A stretch of DNA of 64,000 nt, taken from positions 20,044 through 84,043 of the forward strand of contig PKED01000051.1 of NCBI GenBank assembly GCA_002863155.1. Direction: 5' to 3'. The notes beneath the pieces were generated by a model that was given only the letters and a program-made list of their open reading frames with translations, had not been told where the DNA came from and did no database searches. Positions 53,058 to 61,275 of this stretch are shown here, piece after piece. Position 1 is the stretch's first letter. The number at the start of each line of letters is the position of its first letter. A program made the translations under genes and the position numbers. This DNA is from Sphingomonadaceae bacterium. GTDB lineage: Bacteria; Pseudomonadota; Alphaproteobacteria; Sphingomonadales; Sphingomonadaceae.

Positions 53058-53729
53058 TTGACCCACCCTCTTGCCGTGCTGCGCCCCGAACCCGGCAACG
53101 CCGCGACCTGCGACCGGGTGCGCGCGGCGGGCTTGACGCCTTTTCCGCTGCCGCTGTTCGTCGTCCGGCCGCTCGACTGGACCCCGCCCGATGCCGCCGC
53201 GCACGACGCGCTGATCCTCACCAGTGCCAATGCGGCGCGCCATGCCGACGGACTTGCCCGCTACGCCGCGCTGCCGACCTATGCCGTCGGCGAAGCGACC
53301 GCACGCGCCGCGCGCGAGGCCGGGCTGTCGGTCGCCGCGACCGGCGATGCCGACGCGGCCGCGCTCATTGCCGAAGCGGCGGATGCAGGCATTGCCCGCG
53401 CGCTTCACCTCGGAGGGCGCGAAACGACCGTGTCGGCCGGGGGCATCATCGCCGCGTCGATCCCCGTCTATGCCAGCAACGCGCTCGACGTCGCAGGTGA
53501 AAGGCTGGCCGCGTTGATCGGTGCGACCGCGCTCCTCCATTCGGCGCGCGCCGCCCGGCGGCTCGACGCGCTCATCGCCCGCCACGGCCTGGACCGTGCG
53601 CAGATCGCGCTTGCGTCGATAAGCCCGACGGTCGCGGCGGCGGCAGGGGACGGCTGGGCGCGCGTTTCGGTTGCGACAGCACCGGACGACGGCGCGCTGA
53701 TCGCTGTTGCCGCTGCCGCCGCCGATTGA
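53058..53729 (+). CDS. hemD: Uroporphyrinogen-III synthase (TTG start)
   Basis: HemD-like fold and order directly after hemC; LAVLRPEPGNAATCDRVRAAGL, LTSANAARH. Confidence 0.88.
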   Translation: MTHPLAVLRPEPGNAATCDRVRAAGLTPFPLPLFVVRPLDWTPPDAAAHDALILTSANAARHADGLARYAALPTYAVGEATARAAREAGLSVAATGDADAAALIAEAADAGIARALHLGGRETTVSAGGIIAASIPVYASNALDVAGERLAALIGATALLHSARAARRLDALIARHGLDRAQIALASISPTVAAAAGDGWARVSVATAPDDGALIAVAAAAAD

Positions 53730-53760
53730 CCGGCTGGCTCCGCGCGATGATAAGACGCCA

Positions 53761-54678
53761 ATGACCGACGAAACGATCCAGGCGTCACCCCGACCTCGTA
53801 CGGGCCTGCGCACGATCGTGCTGATTATGCTGTTCGCTTTTGCAGCCGGCATCGGCGTGACGGTGTTCTTCCTGTCGCAGTACCGCCAGTGGCTGCCCGC
53901 ATCGATGCGGATGCCGCTCGAATCGGCCGCGCCCGCGACGGCAACCGCGATGCCCGGCGCCAGCTTCATGCCGCCCGCCGAAGTCGGCGCGATCGCGCCG
54001 ACGCCCGATGAACGCATGCTCCAGGCACGTCTGGCAGCGTTGACCGCGCAGCTCTCGGCGATCGAGGCGAAGACGGCGGCGGTGGACCGCGAGGCGCAGG
54101 GCGCGGCAGGCTATGCCGGGCGGGCGGAGGCGATGCTGGCGGTGTTTGCCGCCCGGCGCGCGATCGATCGCGGGCTGGCGCTCGGCTATGTCGAAGGGCT
54201 GTTGCGGACGCGTTTCGGCGCCAGCCAGCCGCGCGAGATCGCCGCGCTGGTCGCCGCCAGCCAGGCGCCGGTGACCGTCGCCGATCTTCGGCTCGGGCTC
54301 GACGCGATCGCGCCCGACCTTGCGACCGGCACTGCCCGCGATGGATGGCTGGCGGGCCTGCGCCGCGAATTGTCCGGACTGATCGTGCTTCACCGCGACA
54401 CCACGCCGTCGCCGCGCCCGGCCGACCGGCTGACGCGGGCACGCGAAGCACTGACCACGGGACAGGTCGAGGCGGCGCTGGTCGAAGTCGCCCGGCTTCC
54501 CGGCGCCCCCAGCGCGACCGCCTGGATGATGGCCGCGCGTCGCTATGTCGATGCCCATCAGGCGCTCGATGCGCTGGAAAGTGCGGCACTGCTCGGCCAC
54601 GGCATGCCGGCGCCGATGGTTCAGGAAACGTCACCGGCGCCCGTCACCCCCGCCGCGGCCGCCCCGGCGGTGCGCTAA
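53761..54678 (+). CDS. Membrane-anchored hypothetical protein (mitofilin/COG4223-like)
   Basis: N-terminal TM helix then long helical region; conserved position after hemCD. Confidence 0.65.
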   Translation: MTDETIQASPRPRTGLRTIVLIMLFAFAAGIGVTVFFLSQYRQWLPASMRMPLESAAPATATAMPGASFMPPAEVGAIAPTPDERMLQARLAALTAQLSAIEAKTAAVDREAQGAAGYAGRAEAMLAVFAARRAIDRGLALGYVEGLLRTRFGASQPREIAALVAASQAPVTVADLRLGLDAIAPDLATGTARDGWLAGLRRELSGLIVLHRDTTPSPRPADRLTRAREALTTGQVEAALVEVARLPGAPSATAWMMAARRYVDAHQALDALESAALLGHGMPAPMVQETSPAPVTPAAAAPAVR

Positions 54679-55475
54679 CGCCCCACGCGATCGATCAGCG
54701 CCATCGCGCCTGCCGGCGCGCGCACCTTCGCGCCGTTGATGAAGAAGACGAAAGTCTCGCGCGGCACCACTTCCGGTGCCGCCTGTCCGGCATAGGGCAA
54801 GCCACCCGGCTGCATTCCCGCGGCCCAACCGCGCGCGACATCGGCCCAGCGATCGAGCGCCGCCGCATCGTAACCCGTCGCTACATCCTCGACCGCATTT
54901 TCCAGCCGGGCGTAGACGAAGCTGCCCGACACATCGGCGATCGCGGGATAATCGGCCGAATCGGCGAACACGATCGAAACCCCCGCCGCACGCGCCATGG
55001 CGACGAAATCGGGATGGCAAAAACTCTCGTGCCGCACCTGCACGGCATGGCGCAGCGCCACGCCGGCATGGCTCGCCGGGAGCAGCTTCAGGAAGGCAGC
55101 AAAGTCATCCGGCTCGAACTTCTTGGTCGCCATGAACTGCCACAGGATCGGCCCGAGCCGGTCACCCAGTTCGACGATACCCTGCCCGACGAACTTCGCG
55201 ATCGATTCGCCCGCCTCCGCCAGGACCTTGCGATTGGTGCAGAAGCGCGACGCCTTGAGCGTAAAGACGAAACCGTCCGGCACCGCCGCTGCCCAGGCGG
55301 CGAAGGTCGCGGGCTTTTGCGAGCTGTAATAGGTGCCGTTGATCTCGATCGCGGTCAGCTTGGACGCGGCATAATCGAGCTCGCGCTTCTGCGGCCACTT
55401 ATCGGGATAGAAGGTGCCGCGCCACGGCTCATAGGTCCAGCCGCCGATGCCGACGCGAATCAAGGAATCTGCCAT
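54675..55475 (-). CDS. DUF72 domain-containing protein
   Basis: IRVGIGGWTYEPWRGTFYPDKWPQKRELDYAASKLTAIEINGTYYSSQKPATFAAWA. Confidence 0.96.
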   Translation of the reverse strand: MADSLIRVGIGGWTYEPWRGTFYPDKWPQKRELDYAASKLTAIEINGTYYSSQKPATFAAWAAAVPDGFVFTLKASRFCTNRKVLAEAGESIAKFVGQGIVELGDRLGPILWQFMATKKFEPDDFAAFLKLLPASHAGVALRHAVQVRHESFCHPDFVAMARAAGVSIVFADSADYPAIADVSGSFVYARLENAVEDVATGYDAAALDRWADVARGWAAGMQPGGLPYAGQAAPEVVPRETFVFFINGAKVRAPAGAMALIDRVGR

Positions 55476-55570
55476 ACTATGTGATGATAGCCCGCCCGCG
55501 CAGCGCGCGCTTCCCGATTCTGGCCGACAATAATGGCGGCAAACCGGTTACGTGATGATCGGCAAATGAC

Positions 55571-55616
55571 TGGAGCGGGCGAAGGGATTCGAACCCTCGA
55601 CCCCAACCTTGGCAAG
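55571..55616 (-). other. tRNA-Gly(GCC) 3' fragment, putative att core of an integrated element
   Basis: tggagcgggcgaagggattcgaaccctcgaccccaaccttggcaag = reverse complement of the anticodon-loop-to-CCA half of tRNA-Gly; the rest of the tRNA is absent. Confidence 0.85.
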
Positions 55617-55742
55617 AAGACCGACGGGCTTTTCTCCAGTACGCTCCACATCGCTATACCACGATAGAAGCTCGATATATCTAGCATTCCAGTTTTCCTT
55701 AATGCGATCAGGATGCCTGAAATGGACTTGCATCTGCTGACA

Positions 55743-55784
55743 ATTTGGTGACAAAAGGTTCGGCAGAGAATTTTGTCACCAAAT
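55743..55784. promoter_or_regulatory. Inverted repeat upstream of integrase 1
   Basis: atttggtgacaaaa (55743-55756) and ttttgtcaccaaat (55771-55784), perfect 14-bp arms just before the int ATG. Confidence 0.8.
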
Positions 55785-55795
55785 GAGGAGTGGGG

Positions 55796-57061
55796 ATGAC
55801 TCCGGTCAAGCTAAACAAGCGCTGCGTCGATAGCCTGCTTCCGCCCTCCAAGGGGCAAGCGGTTCTCTGGGATACCGAGGTACGCGGCTATGGCGTACGT
55901 GTCCTTCCGTCGGGCACAAAGACCTTCATCCTCCAGTATCGCAACCCAGAGGGAATTCAGCGCCGCATCAATATTGGCCGATACGGCGTCCTTACCGTCG
56001 ATCAGGCGCGCGATCAGGCCAAGCTGTTCCTGGCCTCCGTGATCAAGGGAGAAGATCCGGCTGATGAAACACGTCGTGCGCGCAAAGGCATGACGGTCGC
56101 GGAGATGTGCGAATGGTATCTGGCCGAAGCGCGGGCCGGGAACATCTTGGGACGACTGAACCGACCGATAAAGGCATCGTCCCTTGATATGGACGAGAGC
56201 CGTATCAAGACGCACATAATCCCACTCCTCGGAAAGCGCGTGGTGGCGCAGCTGAGCGTCGCCGATGTCGAGCAAATGCAGTCCGATGTTAAGAACGGGA
56301 AAACCGCTAAAGCTCGGACCGGTGGTCGTGGCGGACAGGCGACCGGGGGAGCTGGTGTAGCCTCGCGATGCCTGGGCACGCTTCAAGCGATCATAGGGCA
56401 TGCCAAGCACAAGGGGTTGCTGGCGGCCCATCCAACCCAAGGTGCGAAAAAGCTGGCCAGCGCAAAGCGGACCCGACGGCTGAGCGTCGCCGAGATTGAG
56501 ACGCTGGGTAAGGCAATCGCGTTTGCCGAGCGAAACCACGAAAATCCTGTGGCGCTGGCCGTTCTGAAGACGCTTCTGCTAACCGGTTATCGCCGGGAAG
56601 AAGCCCAAGCCATGCAGAGGTCCTGGGTTAACGCTGCGGGAGGCTTCATCAGTTTCCCGGACACCAAAGGCGGTGCGCAAGTCCGTGCCATTGGCCCTGC
56701 GGCCCTGAAGATCGTCCTGAGCCAGCCAGAAATGCTCGGCAATCCTTATGTCTTCGCATCAGAAACCGGGGCCGGGCCATATACTGCTGTGAGTTCCTGT
56801 CTTGACCGTGTTTGCAAGCTCGCCGGGATTTCGGGCGTCACGCCCCATACCCTTCGGCATACGTTCGGAAGCATCGCAGGCGAACTGGGTTTTTCGGAAC
56901 TGACAATCCGCGCTATGCTCGGTCACGCTTCGCAAAACGTGACGCAAGACTATATCCATATCGACGAAGCGCTGAAGCTGGCTGTTCAAAGGACATCGGA
57001 TGAAATTGCGCGTCTACTCGACTTGGGGACAAAACGTCTTGCAATGATGTCCTATCCATAA
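55796..57061 (+). CDS. Tyrosine-type site-specific integrase (DUF4102/P4-like)
   Basis: LNKRCVDSLLPPSKGQAVLWDTEVRGYGVRVLPSGTKTFILQYR; LLTGYRREEAQAM, HTLRHTFGSIAGELG, LGHASQNVTQDYIH. Confidence 0.96.
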   Translation: MTPVKLNKRCVDSLLPPSKGQAVLWDTEVRGYGVRVLPSGTKTFILQYRNPEGIQRRINIGRYGVLTVDQARDQAKLFLASVIKGEDPADETRRARKGMTVAEMCEWYLAEARAGNILGRLNRPIKASSLDMDESRIKTHIIPLLGKRVVAQLSVADVEQMQSDVKNGKTAKARTGGRGGQATGGAGVASRCLGTLQAIIGHAKHKGLLAAHPTQGAKKLASAKRTRRLSVAEIETLGKAIAFAERNHENPVALAVLKTLLLTGYRREEAQAMQRSWVNAAGGFISFPDTKGGAQVRAIGPAALKIVLSQPEMLGNPYVFASETGAGPYTAVSSCLDRVCKLAGISGVTPHTLRHTFGSIAGELGFSELTIRAMLGHASQNVTQDYIHIDEALKLAVQRTSDEIARLLDLGTKRLAMMSYP

Positions 57062-57140
57062 CCAGCGCCTTGTCCCGATCCTTGTTGGGACTGCCACCGG
57101 CTAGCTGCATCGAGACTCCCGGCGCCCAGTCCATACAAAG

Positions 57141-57166
57141 ACCGGCGCCGTGTCGATGTCGCCGGT
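57141..57166. other. Stem-loop upstream of the Abi gene
   Basis: accggcg-(12 nt)-cgccggt inverted repeat in the 57062-57229 intergenic region. Confidence 0.5.
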
Positions 57167-57229
57167 TACTATAAAATCTGCTTCGGGTGTGGCACTCAAC
57201 ACTCATGGTTGACATATCGGGGGCATTGC

Positions 57230-58177
57230 GTGTCGGGGACAGACTGGAAAAGCTTCGCTGATCAGCTGCAGATTCTGAAGGATCGCGGCTTGACGGTGGG
57301 GGATGATACCCGAGCGATCAGTTACCTCGAGAAGATCGGCTATTATTGCCTTAGTGGCTATTGGTATCCGTTTCGCTCGCCAAAAGCACAGCCCGTCGGC
57401 CTGGTGTTCCGGGAAGACCATTTCCTTCCTGGCTCAACATTCGAGGACGCTGTTGCGCTCTACGCCTTCGATCGCAAGCTGCGGCTCCTGGCGCTCGATG
57501 CGCTGGAACGGATCGAACGAGCCATCCGGGTCGACGTAGCCCACCTGCTGGGCAGGCTCGACTGCTTCGCGCAGTACGACCCCGCCCTACTGCACGGCAA
57601 TTTTGCTCGCAGGGCAATTCCGAAGGGCTACAACGCGGGAAAGACTGAACACCAGCTCTGGCTCGATCACCAGGACAAGCTGATTCACCGTAGCCGGAAG
57701 CAGCATTTCGTTGCCCACAACATGAACAAGCACGGGCGCTTGCCGATCTGGGTGGCGATCGAGATCTGGGATTTCGGCGCCCTTTCGCGGCTCTTTGCCG
57801 GCATGAACGTAAAGGACCAGGATGTCATTGCGGCCAGCTACGGTCTGGGGACGGGACGCGAACTGGAGAAATGGTTGCGAAGTCTGAGCTATCTTCGCAA
57901 CGTCGCAGCGCACCATAGTCGCATGTGGAATGTGAACGTGTTGGAGCTGTCGCCGGTGCCACAGTTCGACCAGAACTGGCAGTCGCTCGCCAATGCGCGC
58001 CCCTTCATGTACTTTTGCATCATGCGGTTTCTGCTGGCGCGGATCAGTCCGAATTCCAGCTGGGGTGAGCGGTTCAAGGCTTTGATGGCGGAGTTCCCCG
58101 AACCTGCAAACAAGGCCGTGACGGCCGCCGATTTCGGGTTGGTTGCAGGCTGGGAGGGATGGCCGCTTTGGGCCTAG
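57230..58177 (+). CDS. Abi_2 family abortive infection protein (AbiF/AbiD-like, HEPN-motif candidate)
   Basis: ISYLEKIGYYCLSGYWYPFR, FEDAVALYAFDRKLRLLALDALERIERAIRVDVAHLL, LRNVAAHHSRMWN; likely GTG start in the ORF beginning 57209. Confidence 0.93.
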   Translation: MSGTDWKSFADQLQILKDRGLTVGDDTRAISYLEKIGYYCLSGYWYPFRSPKAQPVGLVFREDHFLPGSTFEDAVALYAFDRKLRLLALDALERIERAIRVDVAHLLGRLDCFAQYDPALLHGNFARRAIPKGYNAGKTEHQLWLDHQDKLIHRSRKQHFVAHNMNKHGRLPIWVAIEIWDFGALSRLFAGMNVKDQDVIAASYGLGTGRELEKWLRSLSYLRNVAAHHSRMWNVNVLELSPVPQFDQNWQSLANARPFMYFCIMRFLLARISPNSSWGERFKALMAEFPEPANKAVTAADFGLVAGWEGWPLWA

Positions 58178-58188
58178 ACCATCCCCAC

Positions 58189-58239
58189 AAAAGAAAACCG
58201 GCACGTACACATCGCTGTGCAGAGGTGCCGGTCATATTG
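58189..58239 (-). ncRNA. Candidate small structured RNA convergent with the Abi gene (possible RNA antitoxin)
   Basis: Minus strand: ACCGGCAC-CUCU-GCACA-GCGA-UGUGU-AC-GUGCCGGU then UUUCUUUU; preceded by TTGACA and a TATATA-like box. Confidence 0.6.
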
Positions 58240-58245
58240 TGACCA

Positions 58246-58273
58246 TATATATCCATACGAACGCGTTTGTCAA
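58246..58273 (-). promoter_or_regulatory. Putative sigma-70 promoter for the convergent small RNA
   Basis: Minus strand TTGACA (58273-58268), 16-nt spacer, TATATA (58251-58246). Confidence 0.55.
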
Positions 58274-58562
58274 TGAGAGACATTCACGGCACTGCCCCAG
58301 GCACTAGCTGAATCGGAGCGATTCTCGCCGTGGCGCGCTCAGATCAAGGCCTGCGGCACGGCGCCAGCCTGAGGCCAAGCTTCACCCAATGCGCTCTTGC
58401 GACGACTATATATCAGACCCTACAAATCGAGCTCAAGCCCTGTCCACCACCGCCCGTTCTCGGAACATCCCCGAAAAGCCCTAGAAATCTCAGAAAACCA
58501 AGGGTATTCTGCCTTTCGATGGCCGCCCCTGTTCGCTGCTATTTGTCTACAACCGACAGTGA

Positions 58563-58603
58563 GTGTGGGGAAGGTGTGGGGAAGGAGGTGGGCTTCCCCA
58601 CAC
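58563..58603. promoter_or_regulatory. Direct plus inverted repeats upstream of integrase 2
   Basis: gtgtggggaag x2 in tandem (58563-58584) and inverted copy cttccccacac (58593-58603). Confidence 0.8.
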
Positions 58604-58630
58604 TGCGGCTCTCTTAATTGACCTCCAGAA

Positions 58631-59857
58631 ATGTGGGGAACGAGAATGGGCAAACTTACGGCGGTGGCGGTCAAGGCCGCTTTGGCGAATCCGGGCACCT
58701 ATCAGGACGGTGACGGACTTTTCCTGAAAGTTGGAAAAACTGGTGCGGCTTCCTGGCTTTTGCGACTCCAGCGCGATGGCAAACGACAGGATATTGGTCT
58801 GGGTAGTGCGAAGCTGGTGACGCTGGCGGAAGCGCGTGCGAAGGCTGCTGAACTCCGCAAGGCTGTAAAGGTCGAGAAACGCGACGTACTGACGGAGCGG
58901 AAGGACGAGGAAGCCGCCAAGGTCACTTTCCGCGAAGCCGCTACCCAATATCATTCCGAGAACGAAGCTGGCTGGAAAAGCGATGTCTATGGTCGGCAAT
59001 GGCTGGCCAGTCTGGAAAACTACGCCTTCCCGAAGCTTGGCGACATGACGACTGGTGGAATCACTGCCGCCGATATCATCTCGGTCCTCACGCCGATCTG
59101 GCAGGAAATCCCCGAAACAGCCCGCCAGGTTCGGAATCGGATTTGCGCGGTGCTAGATTACTCCCATGCAAAGGGTTGGCGCTCTTCCGAAGCTCCATCA
59201 GGCAATAGCAGCCTCAAGGCAGGGCGAGGGCTGCCGCGACAGATCAAGAAACCGGCAAACCGCAAGGCGATGCCATACGTGGCCGTTCCTCCGTTCCTGA
59301 CCGCGTTGCGCCGCAAACCATCCTATTCGCGTCTGGCGCTAGACCTTCTCATTCTGACGGGCGTTCGCTCGCAGGAAGTGCGGCTCGCGAAATGGGACGA
59401 ATTCGATCTGGACCAGCGCCTTTGGACAATCCCAGCCGAACACATGAAGCGCAGCAGGGCGCACATCGTGCCGCTTTCAGAAGCGGCCTTGGCGGTGCTT
59501 GTGAAGGCGGACGCAATGCGGCTTGAGGGAGCCGAAGTGGTATTCCCCGGCATGACGGGAAAGGCGATGTCCAACATGACGCTGCTCAAGGTCATGCGCG
59601 ACATGCAGGAGCCGTTCCACGTCCACGGTTTCCGCTCCAGCTTCACCGACTGGGCGGCGAACGAAGGCTTCCCCAATGCGGTCGTCGAAGCGGCACTGGC
59701 GCACAAGACGCCTGACGCTGTACAGGCCGCCTATCGCCGCACCACATACCTTGGCACGCCGGATAATCCCGGTGCGCGCGTGAAGCTGATGGAAGCGTGG
59801 GGGAATTATTGCGCGGGTACTGCCGGAGCAAATACGCCGATCAATGAAGGCGGCTAA
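58631..59857 (+). CDS. Second tyrosine-type integrase (DUF4102/P4-like); true start may be the ATG at 58646
   Basis: GKLTAVAVKAALANPGTYQDGDGLFLKVGKTGAASWLLRLQRDGKRQDIGLG; LLILTGVRSQEVRLAKWDEFDL, VHGFRSSFTDWAANE, ALAHKTPDAVQAAYRRTTY. Confidence 0.96.
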   Translation: MWGTRMGKLTAVAVKAALANPGTYQDGDGLFLKVGKTGAASWLLRLQRDGKRQDIGLGSAKLVTLAEARAKAAELRKAVKVEKRDVLTERKDEEAAKVTFREAATQYHSENEAGWKSDVYGRQWLASLENYAFPKLGDMTTGGITAADIISVLTPIWQEIPETARQVRNRICAVLDYSHAKGWRSSEAPSGNSSLKAGRGLPRQIKKPANRKAMPYVAVPPFLTALRRKPSYSRLALDLLILTGVRSQEVRLAKWDEFDLDQRLWTIPAEHMKRSRAHIVPLSEAALAVLVKADAMRLEGAEVVFPGMTGKAMSNMTLLKVMRDMQEPFHVHGFRSSFTDWAANEGFPNAVVEAALAHKTPDAVQAAYRRTTYLGTPDNPGARVKLMEAWGNYCAGTAGANTPINEGG

Positions 59858-59883
59858 TCTGACGCTGGTCATGCAAACAGCGA

Positions 59884-60447
59884 TTAGCCTTGGTTAGCCC
59901 GACAGCCATATTGCTGGGCGAGCATTTTCTTCCCATCGAGCGCAGCAAGCTCTGTCCGCATGGCCCCAAGCATCTGTGTTTCCAAAGTGCCGCTATTGGC
60001 TTCCCTCAAGGCATCGATCTGAGTTCGGTATTGGGCGACAGTATTCTCATCTAGCGTGAAAGGACACTCTTCGTATGGCCATTCGTTCTCACCGGTGCCG
60101 TATGTCGTTGTGTCTACGAATGAGAGGCGGCTCATGGTTCTCAAACCGCCACTGCAGTTTCGGTCACCTTGATAGAGATCGAGGCCCCGAACCGGACCGT
60201 CGAATCCTTCAGCCGCCCACCATCGAGCGCATCCGGCTGGGACATTATCCTCCCAAGTCCAAACTAAGCCGAAGCCCTTCCATTGATAACTGGCATCAGC
60301 ACGGGATGGCACGTCTTTTGGCTTTGGAATGAGAGGGTCAATGATTGGGACTAACCAACCATATACGAAAATCGGGCCGATTGGCGTCAGCGTAATGAGC
60401 AACGTCGGTACGACAATTGCAAACAAGGCGAGAATGCTTTTCCTCAT
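59884..60447 (-). CDS. Hypothetical membrane-anchored protein
   Basis: N-terminal TM helix ILALFAIVVPTLLITLTPIGPIFVYGWL; 187-aa ORF, no recognised domain. Confidence 0.55.
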   Translation of the reverse strand: MRKSILALFAIVVPTLLITLTPIGPIFVYGWLVPIIDPLIPKPKDVPSRADASYQWKGFGLVWTWEDNVPAGCARWWAAEGFDGPVRGLDLYQGDRNCSGGLRTMSRLSFVDTTTYGTGENEWPYEECPFTLDENTVAQYRTQIDALREANSGTLETQMLGAMRTELAALDGKKMLAQQYGCRANQG

Positions 60448-60537
60448 CCGATTGACGATCACAGATTAACTGCGGCAAGTCATCGATATTCGTGGGGTTG
60501 AGCAACCTGCAGATCATTTCGTGCTGAGGTTGGCATT

Positions 60538-61218
60538 CTACACACCAAGCCATTCGAGTCCGTGCGGCAGCTCTTCCGCCGCAAAATCTACCTGAAGGAC
60601 TCTTCTGCTTTTCGGCGCAGAGGCAGCGTCGGACGCGTGAAGAATTGGCGTTGCGTATAGCCATACATCGCCAGCTTCGGCCAAACAGACCGCTGTTCCG
60701 CACCTGTCTACCACTCCCTTGACCCGATCTACGGCTATTCTTCCGTAGGTGTGGGATCCAGGAGCAATGAGCAGTGGTGCATTGCTAGCGGGCACATTGT
60801 CGATGTGCGCCCTCACCGTCACCATGCGGGTAAGAAGATCAAATGGCGGTGCAACGTGATTCATACCGCTTTTCAAGGTCCAGGGGCCAAACCCCGGTGC
60901 ATCTCGCCTTTCTTTGACACAGATTGTTCGGTCTTGGTGCCAAGCGAGTGCCCAATTGCTTATCGTCGATTTGTTGAAGAGAATTGCCCTAACCGGTCGG
61001 GAAGAGTTACCCAAAGCGCTTGCGGCTATTGCCCCTATCGGACCTTCTCTCGCAAGAATTGGATCGAGCGCGGGTATCCCATGCAAACGAACGCCCGCCC
61101 CATCTGCTGGAACCTCGGCAAGCGCTGATATCACATCGTCAATGCAATGGGAGATCGCGCCTTTGAATAGCTGCGCCCCATAGGCTGCAAATTGAGTTGT
61201 CGGACGGTCTTTCAACAT
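60538..61218 (-). CDS. Phytanoyl-CoA dioxygenase (PhyH) family protein
   Basis: NWALAWHQDRTICVKE (HxD), APLLIAPGSHTYGRI, GDVWLYATPILHASDAA. Confidence 0.8.
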   Translation of the reverse strand: MLKDRPTTQFAAYGAQLFKGAISHCIDDVISALAEVPADGAGVRLHGIPALDPILAREGPIGAIAASALGNSSRPVRAILFNKSTISNWALAWHQDRTICVKERRDAPGFGPWTLKSGMNHVAPPFDLLTRMVTVRAHIDNVPASNAPLLIAPGSHTYGRIAVDRVKGVVDRCGTAVCLAEAGDVWLYATPILHASDAASAPKSRRVLQVDFAAEELPHGLEWLGV

Positions 61219-61275
61219 CCACTTCGCTAAGCATGAGAAACCCCTTTCGGCAACGCCCGCGATTGAGTTGATACG

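Noticed and set aside
55460-55754. Short minus-strand ORFs over the tRNA fragment
   Set aside because: They run through the tRNA-Gly scar and the att region; no plausible protein
58189-58232. Hairpin considered only as the Abi gene's own terminator
   Set aside because: On the plus strand the stem is followed by catattgtg, not a U-tract; the U-tract and GNRA loop are on the minus strand. A bidirectional role cannot be fully excluded
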